The notes: generated by a model not told the origin, from the sequence alone. Shown: positions 7,459 through 17,312, counted from the first letter of the stretch. The stretch: 64,000 nt of DNA from Caldicellulosiruptor naganoensis (GCF_026914285.1 NZ_CP113864.1:1457001-1521000); one strand, 5' to 3'. Translations and numbers: made by a program.

Positions 7459-9831
7459 CTACTCCCTCAGACCAATATTGTAATTTTTTAGCTCATTTAA
7501 GATTTTTTCTTGAAGTGGTAGGATGTCGTCATCCGACAACGTCTTTTCTTTTGACCTGAACACTGCTTTGTATGCATAGCTCTTGAATCCTTCCTTAATT
7601 TGTTGACCTTTATATACATCAAACAGATAAAAATCTTCTAAAATCTCTGATGCATACTTTTTAAATACTCCTTCAATCACCCTGCTTTCAATCTCATCAG
7701 GTACCAAAAACGCATAGTCTCTTTCAATAGCAGGATACTTGGGAAGAGGCACATATTTCTTCTCCTTCTTTTCAACTTCTAAAAGCGCGTCAATGTACAC
7801 CTCAGCATATATCGCTCTTGCTTGAATGTCAAAGCTGCTCAAAATATCAGGATGAATTTCACCAATATATCCTACTAAGGTATCTTTTGATACAATCTTA
7901 GCAGACCTTGTTGGATGCAAATTCAAATTTGTGTGATCAGAGGAAAAATCTATATCTTTAATTCTTAGCATATCAAAAAGGTTTTCTAAGATTCCTTTTA
8001 CAAAGTAGAAGTCCTGTCCAACATTTCCCAATGCTAATACAAGTCTTTCATCTGGGAGTTTATTATTTGACTTTTTGAACACAGTCGCAAGCTCAAATAT
8101 TTTAATATCTTTGATATTTCGTGAAAGATTTAAATAAAGAGTTTTGAGGATCGAACTCAGAAGCTGCATCCTCATAATTGAAAAATCTTCTCCAAGCGGA
8201 TTCAAAATCTTCACAGCATCATCCAATCTGTACCCTTTTAAAATCTCATATACTTTCGGTGATTCAAAGGAATATGAGTAAATCTCATAATAACCACTAT
8301 TTGCAAGAAAACTTCTGATCTCATTGACCATTTTTTGTTTTTTAGTAAGCCCTGAAGAGACAGCATTCCCCATATAAACCCTTGAAGGAATCTTGTCATA
8401 GCCATAGATTCTTATTACCTCTTCAGATATGTCTGCCATATCAGTGACGTCAACTCTAAATGGTGGAATTATAAAAACTTCTTTTTCCCTGTCATAAGAA
8501 ATCTCAAGTCTATCTAAGATTTCAATAATCTCATCCTGCGGGATACTTACTCCAAGTAACTTCTCTATATACGAAAAGTCAGCTTTGACTGTGACTTGTT
8601 GCTGAACATCTAAATAAGTGTCTATGCTTCCTCTTACAACCTCACCTGCACCTATTTCTTCAATAAGTGCACACGCCCTCTGCATTGCAATCTCTGCAAA
8701 GTAAGGACTCAGACCCTTTTCAAACCTATTTGAAGCTTCTGTCCTAAGCCCTAAATATCTTGAGGTCCTTCGCACCATTGCAGGATTGAATGTAGCAGCC
8801 TCAAGAAGCACTGTCTTGGTATTTTCGTCAACCTCTGTTTCCAAACCACCCATCACCCCAGCTACCGCAATCGCTCTGTCCTCATCCGCAATAACTATGT
8901 CTACAGGTCTTAAAGTTCTTTTTACACCGTCAAGTGTAATAATCTCTTCACCATCATTTGCAAGTCTTACAAATACATTCCTTCCATGAATTTTGTTAAG
9001 GTCAAATGCGTGAAGAGGCTGTCCTATCTCAAGCATAACATAATTTGTAACGTCTACAATATTGTTTATTGGACGAATACCACAGGCTATAAGTCTTTTT
9101 CTAAGCCACTGCGGAGATGGTTCAATTTTGACATTTTTTATCACTTTGCCAATATACCTTCTGCAAATATTTTTATCTTGAATCTCAATTTTATCAAGAT
9201 AATTCTCAATCCTGTCTTCAGATTCTTTATAGACCAAGTTTGGGAATTTCAAATTTGTCTTCAAAACTGCAGCAATCTCCCTTGCCAAACCCACAACGCT
9301 CAAACAATCAGGTCTATTAGAGGTTATTTCAAAGTCTATGATTATATCGTCTATTCCTAAAGCTTCTTTAATATCAGTACCAAGTTTTCCATCATCCATG
9401 CCTTCAAGAATAAAAATACCATTTTCATCGGCATAGGGAAACTCGGCACTTGTTAGCCCAAGTTCATCTAGGGAACAAAGCATGCCTTCTGAAACAACAC
9501 CCTTAAATTCTAATTTGTTAATTACTTTGCCATTTGCGAGAGTTGCACCAACTTTTGCAACAGGAACAAAAGCACCTCTGTAGACATTTTTAGCAGCTGT
9601 GATAATTGTCAAAATCTCATCTTTAACATCAACCTTGCAAATAGACAAGTTAGGATTCTCAGGGTGCAAAGATATTTCTAATACTTTGCCTACAACCACA
9701 TTTTTGACAAAATAAAGTCTTCTCTCATACCCTTCAACTTTTGTACCAGTCATTGTAAGTTTCTCGACAAGTTTATCTACTCCACAGTTTATATCCACAA
9801 GGCTTTTTAGCCACTCAAGAGATACCTTCAA
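7459..9831 (-). CDS. pheT: Phenylalanyl-tRNA synthetase beta subunit
   Basis: 790 residues, the normal bacterial PheT length. An EMAP/tRNA-binding domain occupies about residues 40-150 (VVGKVLEISLHPENPNLSIC). B3/B4 editing-domain and B5 DNA-binding-like segments follow (IIDFEITSNRPDCLSVVGLA; RPINNIVDVTNYVMLEIGQP; SNRFEKGLSP). The C terminus is a ferredoxin-fold anticodon-binding domain (PKYPAIERDYAFLV). It forms an alpha2beta2 synthetase with the PheS encoded just upstream. No T-box leader is visible between mtaB, pheS and pheT. Confidence 0.97.
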   Translation of the reverse strand: MKVSLEWLKSLVDINCGVDKLVEKLTMTGTKVEGYERRLYFVKNVVVGKVLEISLHPENPNLSICKVDVKDEILTIITAAKNVYRGAFVPVAKVGATLANGKVINKLEFKGVVSEGMLCSLDELGLTSAEFPYADENGIFILEGMDDGKLGTDIKEALGIDDIIIDFEITSNRPDCLSVVGLAREIAAVLKTNLKFPNLVYKESEDRIENYLDKIEIQDKNICRRYIGKVIKNVKIEPSPQWLRKRLIACGIRPINNIVDVTNYVMLEIGQPLHAFDLNKIHGRNVFVRLANDGEEIITLDGVKRTLRPVDIVIADEDRAIAVAGVMGGLETEVDENTKTVLLEAATFNPAMVRRTSRYLGLRTEASNRFEKGLSPYFAEIAMQRACALIEEIGAGEVVRGSIDTYLDVQQQVTVKADFSYIEKLLGVSIPQDEIIEILDRLEISYDREKEVFIIPPFRVDVTDMADISEEVIRIYGYDKIPSRVYMGNAVSSGLTKKQKMVNEIRSFLANSGYYEIYSYSFESPKVYEILKGYRLDDAVKILNPLGEDFSIMRMQLLSSILKTLYLNLSRNIKDIKIFELATVFKKSNNKLPDERLVLALGNVGQDFYFVKGILENLFDMLRIKDIDFSSDHTNLNLHPTRSAKIVSKDTLVGYIGEIHPDILSSFDIQARAIYAEVYIDALLEVEKKEKKYVPLPKYPAIERDYAFLVPDEIESRVIEGVFKKYASEILEDFYLFDVYKGQQIKEGFKSYAYKAVFRSKEKTLSDDDILPLQEKILNELKNYNIGLRE

Positions 9832-9864
9832 AACTCTTCACTCCTTTGGTAACTTATTATACTC

Positions 9865-10887
9865 TTATCTAAATTGTCTCAAAAATCTAAGGTCGTTTTC
9901 GTAAAAAAGTCTAATATCCTCAATCTCGTACTTCAAAAGTGCTATTCTTTCAACCCCCATACCAAATGCAAACCCTGTGTATTCATCCGGGTCAATCCCA
10001 CAATTTGCTAAAACCTTTCTGTGTACCATCCCTGCTCCTAAGATCTCAATCCATCCTTCTCCTTTGCATGTCCTGCAACCTTTTCCACTACAAAAAATAC
10101 AAGAGATATCAACTTCAGCCGAAGGTTCTGTAAATGGAAAATAATGAGGTCTAAATCTTATTCTTGTCTCTTCACCAAAAAATCTCTTTGCAAAAACCTC
10201 AAGCGTTCCCTTCAAATCAGCCATTGTAACCCCTTTGTCTACAAAAAGTCCTTCTATTTGATGGAATATAGGTGAGTGCGTTGCGTCAACCTCATCAGAT
10301 CTGTAAACCCTTCCAGGGGAAATTATCTTAATTGGAGGTCTTTTACTTTTCATAACTCGAATCTGAACAGGTGAGGTATGTGTTCTCAGTAAAACATCAT
10401 CTGAGATATAAAAAGTATCCTGAGTGTCACGTGCTGGATGGTCAGCAGGAATATTTAAAGCTTCAAAGTTATAATAGTCAAGCTCTACCTCAGGTCCTTC
10501 AGCAATCTCATATCCCATGTTCAAAAATATCTCGCTAATCTCTTTTTGTACTTGAGATAGTATATGGATTGCTCCTATTTCTACTCTTTTTCCGGGAATT
10601 GTTACATCAATTCTCTCCTTTTGTATTCTTCTTTGCTTTTCCTCTCCCTCAAATTTTTTTCTCAGCTGTTCTATCTGCTCCTCAATAAAATCTTTCAATT
10701 CATTTAATTCTTTTCCAGTTTGCGCTCTTTTGTCTGGAGGAAGACTGGAAAGTTCTTTTAGCATGTTTTTAATAATACCTTTTTTTCCTAAATACTTTAT
10801 TTGAAACTCTTCAAGTTCCTTTAAACTCTTAACATTTGCTATTTCACTTACACATTGAGCTTTTAAACTCGAAATGTCAAAGTTCAA
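9865..10887 (-). CDS. pheS: Phenylalanyl-tRNA synthetase alpha subunit
   Basis: Class II synthetase catalytic subunit. Motif 2 lies around SPGRVYRSDEVDATHSP and motif 3 in GMGVERIALLKYEI; the N-terminal coiled coil precedes residue 90. The HPARDTQDTFYI and FPFTEPSAEVDISCIFCSG segments are typical. The ORF can be opened at 10908, but I choose the TTG at 10887 because AAAGGTGGTG lies 5-8 bases before it. That gives 340 residues starting MNFDISSLKAQ, the usual PheS size. The upstream mtaB stop lies within the extended reading frame, so the two genes are tightly coupled. Confidence 0.95.
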   Translation of the reverse strand: MNFDISSLKAQCVSEIANVKSLKELEEFQIKYLGKKGIIKNMLKELSSLPPDKRAQTGKELNELKDFIEEQIEQLRKKFEGEEKQRRIQKERIDVTIPGKRVEIGAIHILSQVQKEISEIFLNMGYEIAEGPEVELDYYNFEALNIPADHPARDTQDTFYISDDVLLRTHTSPVQIRVMKSKRPPIKIISPGRVYRSDEVDATHSPIFHQIEGLFVDKGVTMADLKGTLEVFAKRFFGEETRIRFRPHYFPFTEPSAEVDISCIFCSGKGCRTCKGEGWIEILGAGMVHRKVLANCGIDPDEYTGFAFGMGVERIALLKYEIEDIRLFYENDLRFLRQFR

Positions 10888-10904
10888 ATCAAACACCACC
10901 TTTT

Positions 10905-12209
10905 TCAAATTATTATATCCCCTATGACATACTCATCAAAAACCTGTCTTACTTTGACCTTGTAAATCTCATTTAGCCTAATTGACTCCATTTTGGGAAC
11001 AAGTGTGCGAATGTAGTTCCCTGAGTATCCTTCAATATACCCTTTAAAACTCGAGTTTTCTTCTATTAAGACCTCTAATATCTTGCCCTCAAACCTTTTG
11101 TGAAAATTAAATGAAAGTTGTTTTGCTACACCTTTCAAAATCTCACTTCTCTTTTCTTTCTCTGCACTGCTCACTTGATTTGGCATGTCATATGCCCTGG
11201 TACCTTTTTTAGGTGAAAATCTAAAAACATGAATCCTTGAAAACCCTATCTCTTCTACAAACTTTACTGTACTCTCAAAATCCTCATCACTCTCCCCTGG
11301 AAAACCAACGATAATATCTGTTGTAAAAGCAACATCGTCCCAATAACCTCTCACCATCTTTACAATTTGTCTGTACTCCTCAGTTGTATAATGCCTGTTC
11401 ATAAGTTTTAAAATCTTGTCACTTCCGCTTTGGAGTGATAAATGTAAATGATGGCATAATTTGTCAATCTTTACTAATCTTTTTATAAAGTCTTCTTTCA
11501 TGACAATTGGTTCAAGCGAACTAAGTCGAATTCTCTTTACTTTTTCAAGTTTGCTAATCTCTTCTACTACATCAAGAAGTGTAACCTTATAATCCAAATC
11601 TTTACCATATGCAGAGATATTTATACCTGTGATTACAAATTCCTTGTAGCCATTTGAGGCAAGCCTTTCTACTTCCTCCAAAATGGAACTTAGACTTCTG
11701 CTCACAACAGAACCTCTTGCATATGGAATTATACAGTAAGAACAAAACTGTTCGCAACCCTCTTCTATCTTTATAAATGCTCTTGTCCTTTCATTAAAAC
11801 TAGATACTTTTAATTCTTCAAAAACATCTCTTTTATATTCGTTATTTACATCAATAATCTTCTTTTTTTGTTTCAAATATTCAGTTACATATTCTAAAAT
11901 CTTTTCCCTATTTCTCGTACCAACAACTATATCAACTCCCTCAATCTTTTGAACCTCTTGCGGGTAAACTTGTGGATAGCAACCCATAACCACTACTATG
12001 CTATCTGGTGAGATTCTCTTTGCTCGTTTTATTGCCTGTCTTGATTTTCTGTCGCTGATATTTGTAACTGTGCACGTGTTTATAACATATATATCTGCTG
12101 GCTTATCAAAGTCTACTATCTCATAGCCAAGTTTTTCAAAAGCTTCAGCAATTGCTTGTGTTTCATATTGGTTTACCTTGCACCCAAGTGTATAAAAAGC
12201 AACTTTCAA
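10905..12209 (-). CDS. mtaB: tRNA (t6A37) methylthiotransferase MtaB
   Basis: Radical-SAM methylthiotransferase of 434 residues. The N-terminal UPF0004 domain has its three cluster cysteines in TLGCKVNQYE, VINTCTVTN and VMGCYPQVY. The radical-SAM cluster is CEQFCSYC (CX3CX2C) within IEEGCEQFCSYCIIPYARG. A TRAM-like C-terminal domain ends the protein. The GCKVNQYE form and length fit MtaB (t6A to ms2t6A at tRNA position 37) better than MiaB or RimO. Translation begins at TTG, 11 bases after GGAGGTG. A TATAAT at about 12238-12243 (complement) may be the -10 box of its promoter, without a convincing -35. Confidence 0.92.
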   Translation of the reverse strand: MKVAFYTLGCKVNQYETQAIAEAFEKLGYEIVDFDKPADIYVINTCTVTNISDRKSRQAIKRAKRISPDSIVVVMGCYPQVYPQEVQKIEGVDIVVGTRNREKILEYVTEYLKQKKKIIDVNNEYKRDVFEELKVSSFNERTRAFIKIEEGCEQFCSYCIIPYARGSVVSRSLSSILEEVERLASNGYKEFVITGINISAYGKDLDYKVTLLDVVEEISKLEKVKRIRLSSLEPIVMKEDFIKRLVKIDKLCHHLHLSLQSGSDKILKLMNRHYTTEEYRQIVKMVRGYWDDVAFTTDIIVGFPGESDEDFESTVKFVEEIGFSRIHVFRFSPKKGTRAYDMPNQVSSAEKEKRSEILKGVAKQLSFNFHKRFEGKILEVLIEENSSFKGYIEGYSGNYIRTLVPKMESIRLNEIYKVKVRQVFDEYVIGDIII

Positions 12210-12436
12210 TGTATAACATTCACCTCCATGTTTAAGTTATATTATAATATTTAGCTTACAATAAATAAAGAGTCTCAATTGCTTTTCAGCCCTTATTACA
12301 AAAATTAAAATAGATTGTTATTTTTTAATGAAAAATGGGTATAGAAAATGTGTAAGAGGTTAATTGATTTGAGCCATAAAAATATGTATGATAATAAGTG
12401 TGAGTATTATTTTAGTTTTGAAGGGAGGAATTTAAA

Positions 12437-12667
12437 ATGAAAACAGTAACAGTAAGACTAAACACAATCGATGCCGTTAAGAACTTTGTCAACATTGTAA
12501 GCAAGTATCCATTCGACATTGACTTGACATCTGGCAGGTATGTAGTTGATGCAAAGTCGATCATGGGTATTTTTAGCCTTGACCTCAGCAAACCTATTAA
12601 GGTAGAAATTCATTCAGACAACTGCGAAGACCTTTTAAAAGAGCTTGAACCGTTTATGGAAAAGTAA
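12437..12667 (+). CDS. HPr-like protein lacking the phosphorylatable histidine
   Basis: 76 residues with the HPr fold signature. The conserved serine-loop motif reads AKSIMGIFSLDLS, so the equivalent of HPr Ser46 is present. The expected active-site segment (LHARPA in HPr) is NTIDAVKNF here, with no histidine and no arginine, so PTS phosphotransfer from enzyme I is not possible by the usual route. Related short HPr-like proteins are common in clostridia; their role is unclear, perhaps a regulatory partner through the Ser46 site (inference). Strong RBS GAAGGGAGG, 7 bases before ATG. It diverges from mtaB and ends at a bidirectional terminator. Confidence 0.82.
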   Translation: MKTVTVRLNTIDAVKNFVNIVSKYPFDIDLTSGRYVVDAKSIMGIFSLDLSKPIKVEIHSDNCEDLLKELEPFMEK

Positions 12668-12671
12668 AAAA

Positions 12672-12707
12672 TAAATTTAGCGTGGCCTCAAGCCCACGCT
12701 AAATTTA
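12672..12707. terminator. Bidirectional intrinsic terminator between the HPr-like and carboxypeptidase genes
   Basis: A 14-bp perfect inverted repeat (TAAATTTAGCGTGG at 12672-12685 with its complement at 12694-12707) and an 8-base loop. It lies between convergent genes. The minus-strand exit has TTTTTTACTTTT and the plus-strand exit ACTTTTA, so it can stop transcription in both directions, better on the minus strand. Confidence 0.85.
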
Positions 12708-12710
12708 CTT

Positions 12711-13838
12711 TTAGGACCTTTTTTGTTTGAAAAGCTTCTCTTTTAAGATATCCCAAAATGTTTTCCTCTGACATTCTTGAAGAGTTACAATAGGAAGTGA
12801 GTAGGATTGATGGTCAAATTTTATTTCTATCTTTCCCACCTTGGTGTACTTTTTAACTGGAGCCAAAATTTTGCTTGAAATAATCACATTGATTTTTGGA
12901 CTTTGATCTTTTGTAAAAATAAAGCTTTTTTGTTGTTTTATCCCTAACTTTACCCATTTTTCTCTTGAATCTTTGACTTTCAAATAGCCCATCTCTCCTC
13001 TCTCAATTTTTAGAAGTTTGTAATTTTGATATGCAAAGTCAAGAATTTTCTTGGTATCATTCCACATATCAGGTGCGTTGAGCACAAAACAAATAACCCT
13101 AAAATCATCTCGGCAGGCAGAAGTAACAAGGCACCTACCAGCTCTTTTAGTAAAACCTGTCTTAACACCTTCAGCTCCTTTATATGATTTGAGCATTTTA
13201 TTTTTGTTTTTCAAAATTCTGTTATATGATCGGGTTGTCCATCTTATTTCTTTCTGAGTCGTCCTCACAATCTCTCTAAATGTCTGATTCTTCATAGCAT
13301 AAGCAGTAAGACGTGCTAAATCATGGGCTGTGGTGTAATGCTGTCCTTCTTCAAGTCCATGTGGTGATGAAAATACAGTATTCTCAAGTCCAAGTTCTTT
13401 TGCCTTTTTATTCATCAAATGGACAAATTTCTTAACATCTCCACAAACGCTAATTGCCAAAGCCACTGCAGCATCGTTGCCAGAAGCAAGCATAAGTCCA
13501 TACAAAAGTTCAATTATTTTTAGTCTTTCACCCTTTTCTAAATAAATTGATGAGCCAGGAACACCAACTGCTTGAGCAGGAATTTCAATCTCCTTGTTGA
13601 GGTCACAATTTTCTATTGTCAGTATTGCTGTCATTATTTTAGTAGTACTTGCCATAGGGAGCTTTAAATCTTTACTCTTCTAAAATAAAATTTTGCCTGT
13701 GGTCCATTCTATCGCTATTGCCGATTTTGCAGTGATTTGAGTGTCACACTTTAAACCTGCATAACATTCTTTACAGTAATTTAGAGACCATAAACTTACT
13801 ATAACCAATAGAACGAAGAACTTGATTATCTTGGCCAT
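12711..13838 (-). pseudogene. D-alanyl-D-alanine carboxypeptidase (DacF/PBP5 type) with in-frame amber codon
   Basis: The reading frame after 13655 carries a complete penicillin-binding domain: ASTTK (SxxK nucleophile), LASGNDAAVAL (SxN) and GVKTGFTKRAG (KTG). The ORF as opened at 13655 lacks a signal peptide and begins almost at the catalytic serine. In the same frame upstream an ATG at 13838, with GGGGGTG in front, encodes MAKIIKFFVLLVIVSLWSL, a clear signal sequence. Then follow IAIEWTTGKILF, one TAG codon (13680-13682, codon 53), and KSKDLKLPM. The frame is kept on both sides, so a single substitution separates the two parts. Without readthrough no exported enzyme is made. An intact paralogue is at 34821-36185. 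Confidence 0.88.
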
Positions 13839-13902
13839 ATACAAAAACACCCCCTACACTTTTATTTTGAGTTTTTCGTGTAGGGAGGTATGTATCCATC
13901 TT

Positions 13903-15048
13903 TTACTTCTGGTATAATCTTTTGTAATTATCTATCATGATATCTAAGGAATCACCTGACAGGCGCTCAATCAAACTATTTGCTAATACATAAGCCACAG
14001 CCGCCCTCATCACGACACTTCCTGCTGGTACAGCACAAGTATCTGACCTTTCAATTGCCGCTTCTTTTTCCTTTAAATCTTGTAAATCTACACTTCTAAG
14101 TGGCTTGTACAATGTAGGAATTGGCTTGAAAGCAGCCCTTATTACAATATCCATACCATTCGAGATTCCACCTTCAATGCCACCTGCATTGTTTGTCTTT
14201 CTATAAAAGCCTTTTTGATCATCGTAAAAGATCTCATCATGCACCTCACTACCAAGCCTTCTTGCTGCTTCAAATCCCAGTCCAATTTCAACACCTTTAA
14301 CAGACTGGATGCTCATAACGGCTTGAGCAAGAAGGCCGTCAAGTTTTCTATCCCAGTGTGTATGACTTCCAAGCCCAAAAGGCACATTTTTACAAATCAC
14401 TTCAGCAACCCCACCGACACTATCTCCCGACTCTTTTGCTGTATCTATTACCTTTTTCATATCACTCTCAGCCTCTTTGTCAATACAGAAAAGTTCGGAA
14501 TCCTGTGCTTCTTCAAACAAACTTACATCATCAAGACTGTACTTTCTTTTAATTCTAACCCCGCCTATTTCCACAACATGATTGTAGAGCTTTATTCCAA
14601 AAACCCTCAAAAGCTCCTCACACAAAGCTCCTATCGCAACACGCATAGCCGTCTCACGCGCACTTGCCCTTTCTAACACCGGCCTTGCATCAACAAACCC
14701 ATATTTAAGACACCCCGGCAAGTCAGCATGACCAGGCCGAGGTATAGTAACCTTTTTAGTCACTGTGTCACATGAAATTGGATCCATGTATTTTTGCCAA
14801 TTTACATAGTCTTTGTTCTCAATCATTATTGTAATGGGTGCACCTGTTGTGTAGGAGTTTCTCACACCTGACAAAATTATAGCTTTGTCTTTTTCAATCT
14901 CCATTCTTTTTCCTCTACCATATCCTCGTTGCCTAAGTTCTAATAGCCTATTAATATTTTCAATATTGATTTTTACATTTGCTGGGAATCCTTCAAGAAT
15001 TCCTATTAAACACTTTCCATGGGTTTCGCCTGCATCTAAGAATCTCAT
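13903..15048 (-). CDS. aroC: Chorismate synthase
   Basis: 381 residues. It makes chorismate from EPSP with reduced FMN, the last step of the shikimate pathway. Typical segments are near the start FLDAGETHGKCLIGILEGFP, then RQRGYGRGKRM, IMIENKDYVNW, PRPGHADLPG, RASARETAMRVAIGAL and GGIEGGISNGMDIVIRAAFKP. It stands alone between the broken carboxypeptidase gene and a plus-strand membrane-protein gene; no other shikimate genes are in the window. Confidence 0.96.
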   Translation of the reverse strand: MRFLDAGETHGKCLIGILEGFPANVKINIENINRLLELRQRGYGRGKRMEIEKDKAIILSGVRNSYTTGAPITIMIENKDYVNWQKYMDPISCDTVTKKVTIPRPGHADLPGCLKYGFVDARPVLERASARETAMRVAIGALCEELLRVFGIKLYNHVVEIGGVRIKRKYSLDDVSLFEEAQDSELFCIDKEAESDMKKVIDTAKESGDSVGGVAEVICKNVPFGLGSHTHWDRKLDGLLAQAVMSIQSVKGVEIGLGFEAARRLGSEVHDEIFYDDQKGFYRKTNNAGGIEGGISNGMDIVIRAAFKPIPTLYKPLRSVDLQDLKEKEAAIERSDTCAVPAGSVVMRAAVAYVLANSLIERLSGDSLDIMIDNYKRLYQK

Positions 15049-15155
15049 TTTTTCACCTCGAGCAAAAAAAATAATTTTATTTCACTGCAAAGAAGGAAGT
15101 TGCAGAAAATATAATATTAAGTGAGCATGGTCTTTAAGTCAAAGTAACTTTAACA

Positions 15156-15670
15156 ATGAAAACAAAACTTGTAAGTTTAGCTTTAGTTATCTTAATTATA
15201 TACATTATTCTCACCATCTTCATTATGAAAAGTTCAAATCAGTATATATATGTGTACCACGAACCTTCCATGTTAAAAACAAATTTTGGACAGTCTAAGT
15301 ATTTTTCAATCATAGGACAGTTCAAAGTAAGCCTTGAGAAGGTAACAAAAGAGAAATTTTTTATAATCTATTCTCAGATTACAGGAAATCAAAGCTATTT
15401 TGGCTTAACACTTATTATTGAAGACTTAATAAAAAAAATATTGACAAATCAGCATTTGAATATATCTACATTCAAGATACAAAAACATTAAAGAAGTTTT
15501 ACCCCATTCCGTACTATGAAATTGAAAACTTTCCAATAGATAAACCTCTTGCATACAAAGCAAAATTCTATGCTAAATTTCTGCCTCTACCTTACCAAAC
15601 CTCATCCATAGATATCTACTTCAAATTTTCTGACAAACTTTTTGTACTAAATAATGTGGACATAAGATGA
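15156..15670 (+). pseudogene. Unknown membrane-anchored protein, split by a one-base frameshift in an A8 run
   Basis: The first frame codes for 111 residues: one N-terminal membrane anchor (LVSLALVILIIYIILTIFIM) and then an extracellular-type stretch. It stops at 15491. The same protein-like composition continues in the next frame, reading NIDKSAFEYIYIQDTK to a TGA at 15668-15670. One extra A in the run of eight at 15431-15438 would join them into about 171 residues. No family is recognised. The RBS is weak. Its 3' end faces the beta-CASP gene five bases away. A sequencing error, phase-variable slippage or a true pseudogene would all fit. Confidence 0.65.
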
Positions 15671-15675
15671 AAACC

Positions 15676-17298
15676 TCAATAATCGTTGAGTGCTAAGCTA
15701 ATAAGGTATCTCAGTTCTTCGAGATTGTTGTTCAGAAGATCTAATCTCTCTGGTGAAATAGAAGCACTCTTTATATGTTCTTTTAACCTGTATAGCTCAT
15801 CTTCAATATCCTCAATCTGAGCCAAAATTGAAAGATTGATAAACGAAGGCGAAGGAGAAAATAGCCTATCTTTTGTCACAACCTGCTCTGGATCTATTAC
15901 GTAAAATTCGCCTCGTGCAGGAATATGAACATCAACACCAAAGATTTTTCCAAGTTCCTGTGCAAACTCAATTTGTGACTCCTTCTCCCCATGCACTACA
16001 AAGATTTGTTTTGGCTTACTTTTCATCTTATCAATCCAGTTAATAAGTCCATTTTTATCCGCATGGCCAGAATATGCTTCAATATACTCTATCTTTGCTC
16101 TAACCTCAATTTCTTCACCAAAGATTTTGACCTTTTTCTGACCATCTAAGAGTTTTCTTCCCAGGGTGTTTGGTGCTTGATAACCAACAAAGAGTATTGT
16201 GTTGTTTTCCTTCCAAAGATTATGTTTGAGATGATGTTTTATTCTCCCAGCTTCACACATCCCGCTTGAAGAGATTATTATACAGCTTTTTTCATAGTTA
16301 TTTAGCATCCTTGATTCATCAGCTGTGCGGACAAACTTTAAATTCTTAGGTTCAAGCGGGTAAATTCCTTTTTTTACAAACTCCGCAGCTTCTTCATCAA
16401 AATAATCTATATGTTTTTTATACACACTACTTGCCGAGGTAGCCAATGGACTGTCAACAAAAATCTCAACACTCTGAATTAGTTTTGCTTCATCAGAACC
16501 ACTACTTATCTCCTTTGCTATTTCATACAAAATCTCTTGAGTCCTCCCAACAGCAAATGAGGGAATTATAACCTTTCCACCTTTTGAAATAGTATCACAA
16601 ATTATCTTTATCAGTTTTTTAGATTTGTTTTCCACATCTTCATGGAGTCTATCGCCGTAGGTGCTTTCAATAAAAAGGTAGTCACACCCATCTATTGTTG
16701 ATGGGTCTTTTAAGATAGGAACATTTCTGTTTCCTAAGTCACCAGAAAACACTAATTTATACTCTTTCCCACCTTCAGTTATGTAAAGTTCAACTATTGC
16801 TGAGCCAAGCATATGACCTGCGTCTTTTAATACAAACCGAAGATTATTGCTTATTTCAATCACCTGCTCATATTTTACACCCTTGAACAATTCCAAACAG
16901 GAATAGGCATCATCAATAGTGTAAAGAGGTTTTAGCCCTTCTTTTCCCTCTCTTTTTCTTTTTTTATTCTTCCACTCTACTTCACTTTCCTGAATATGAG
17001 CACTGTCCGGAAGCATAATGCTACATAAATCAGCAGTTGCATCAGTTGCATAGATTGTCCCCCTAAAGCCATCTTTGTAAAGCTTGGGAATTCTTCCACT
17101 GTGGTCAATGTGAGCATGAGATAAAATTATAAAGTCAATATCTGGCGGATTGAAAGGAAATGTCTCAAAATTCAGTTCATCTTCAGCATGTCCACCTTGA
17201 AACATACCACAGTCAATCAAAAATTTTTTACCGTCACATTCAAAATAGTAACACGAACCTGTTACAGTTTGAGCAGCACCTAAAAAGGTTACCTTCAA
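15676..17298 (-). CDS. Metallo-beta-lactamase / beta-CASP RNA-processing exonuclease family protein
   Basis: About 540 residues in CPSF73/Ysh1-like order: a metallo-beta-lactamase core with SHAHIDHSGRIP (HxHxDH), FSGDLGNR and DAGHMLGSAIVEL. A beta-CASP domain follows (IIPSFAVGRTQEILYEI), then the C-terminal RMMBL segment EAYSGHADKNGLINW and IFVVHGEKESQIEFA. Zinc ligands appear intact. Family members are RNA nucleases; the substrate is unknown. An ATG at 17316 overlaps the previous stop, but it encodes MRGERI, which is the ribosome binding site AGAGGAGAG read as protein. The TTG at 17298 right after it gives the usual start, MKVTFLGAAQ. A 60-residue C-terminal helical tail (IEDIEDELYRLKEHIKSA) extends beyond the core. 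Confidence 0.9.
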   Translation of the reverse strand: MKVTFLGAAQTVTGSCYYFECDGKKFLIDCGMFQGGHAEDELNFETFPFNPPDIDFIILSHAHIDHSGRIPKLYKDGFRGTIYATDATADLCSIMLPDSAHIQESEVEWKNKKRKREGKEGLKPLYTIDDAYSCLELFKGVKYEQVIEISNNLRFVLKDAGHMLGSAIVELYITEGGKEYKLVFSGDLGNRNVPILKDPSTIDGCDYLFIESTYGDRLHEDVENKSKKLIKIICDTISKGGKVIIPSFAVGRTQEILYEIAKEISSGSDEAKLIQSVEIFVDSPLATSASSVYKKHIDYFDEEAAEFVKKGIYPLEPKNLKFVRTADESRMLNNYEKSCIIISSSGMCEAGRIKHHLKHNLWKENNTILFVGYQAPNTLGRKLLDGQKKVKIFGEEIEVRAKIEYIEAYSGHADKNGLINWIDKMKSKPKQIFVVHGEKESQIEFAQELGKIFGVDVHIPARGEFYVIDPEQVVTKDRLFSPSPSFINLSILAQIEDIEDELYRLKEHIKSASISPERLDLLNNNLEELRYLISLALNDY

Positions 17299-17312
17299 AA
17301 TTCTCTCTCCTC

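Noticed and set aside
12210-12436. Possible T-box leader upstream of mtaB-pheS-pheT
   Set aside because: No T-box sequence (AGGGTGG-like) with an antiterminator and terminator pair could be found in either the mtaB leader or the gene junctions.
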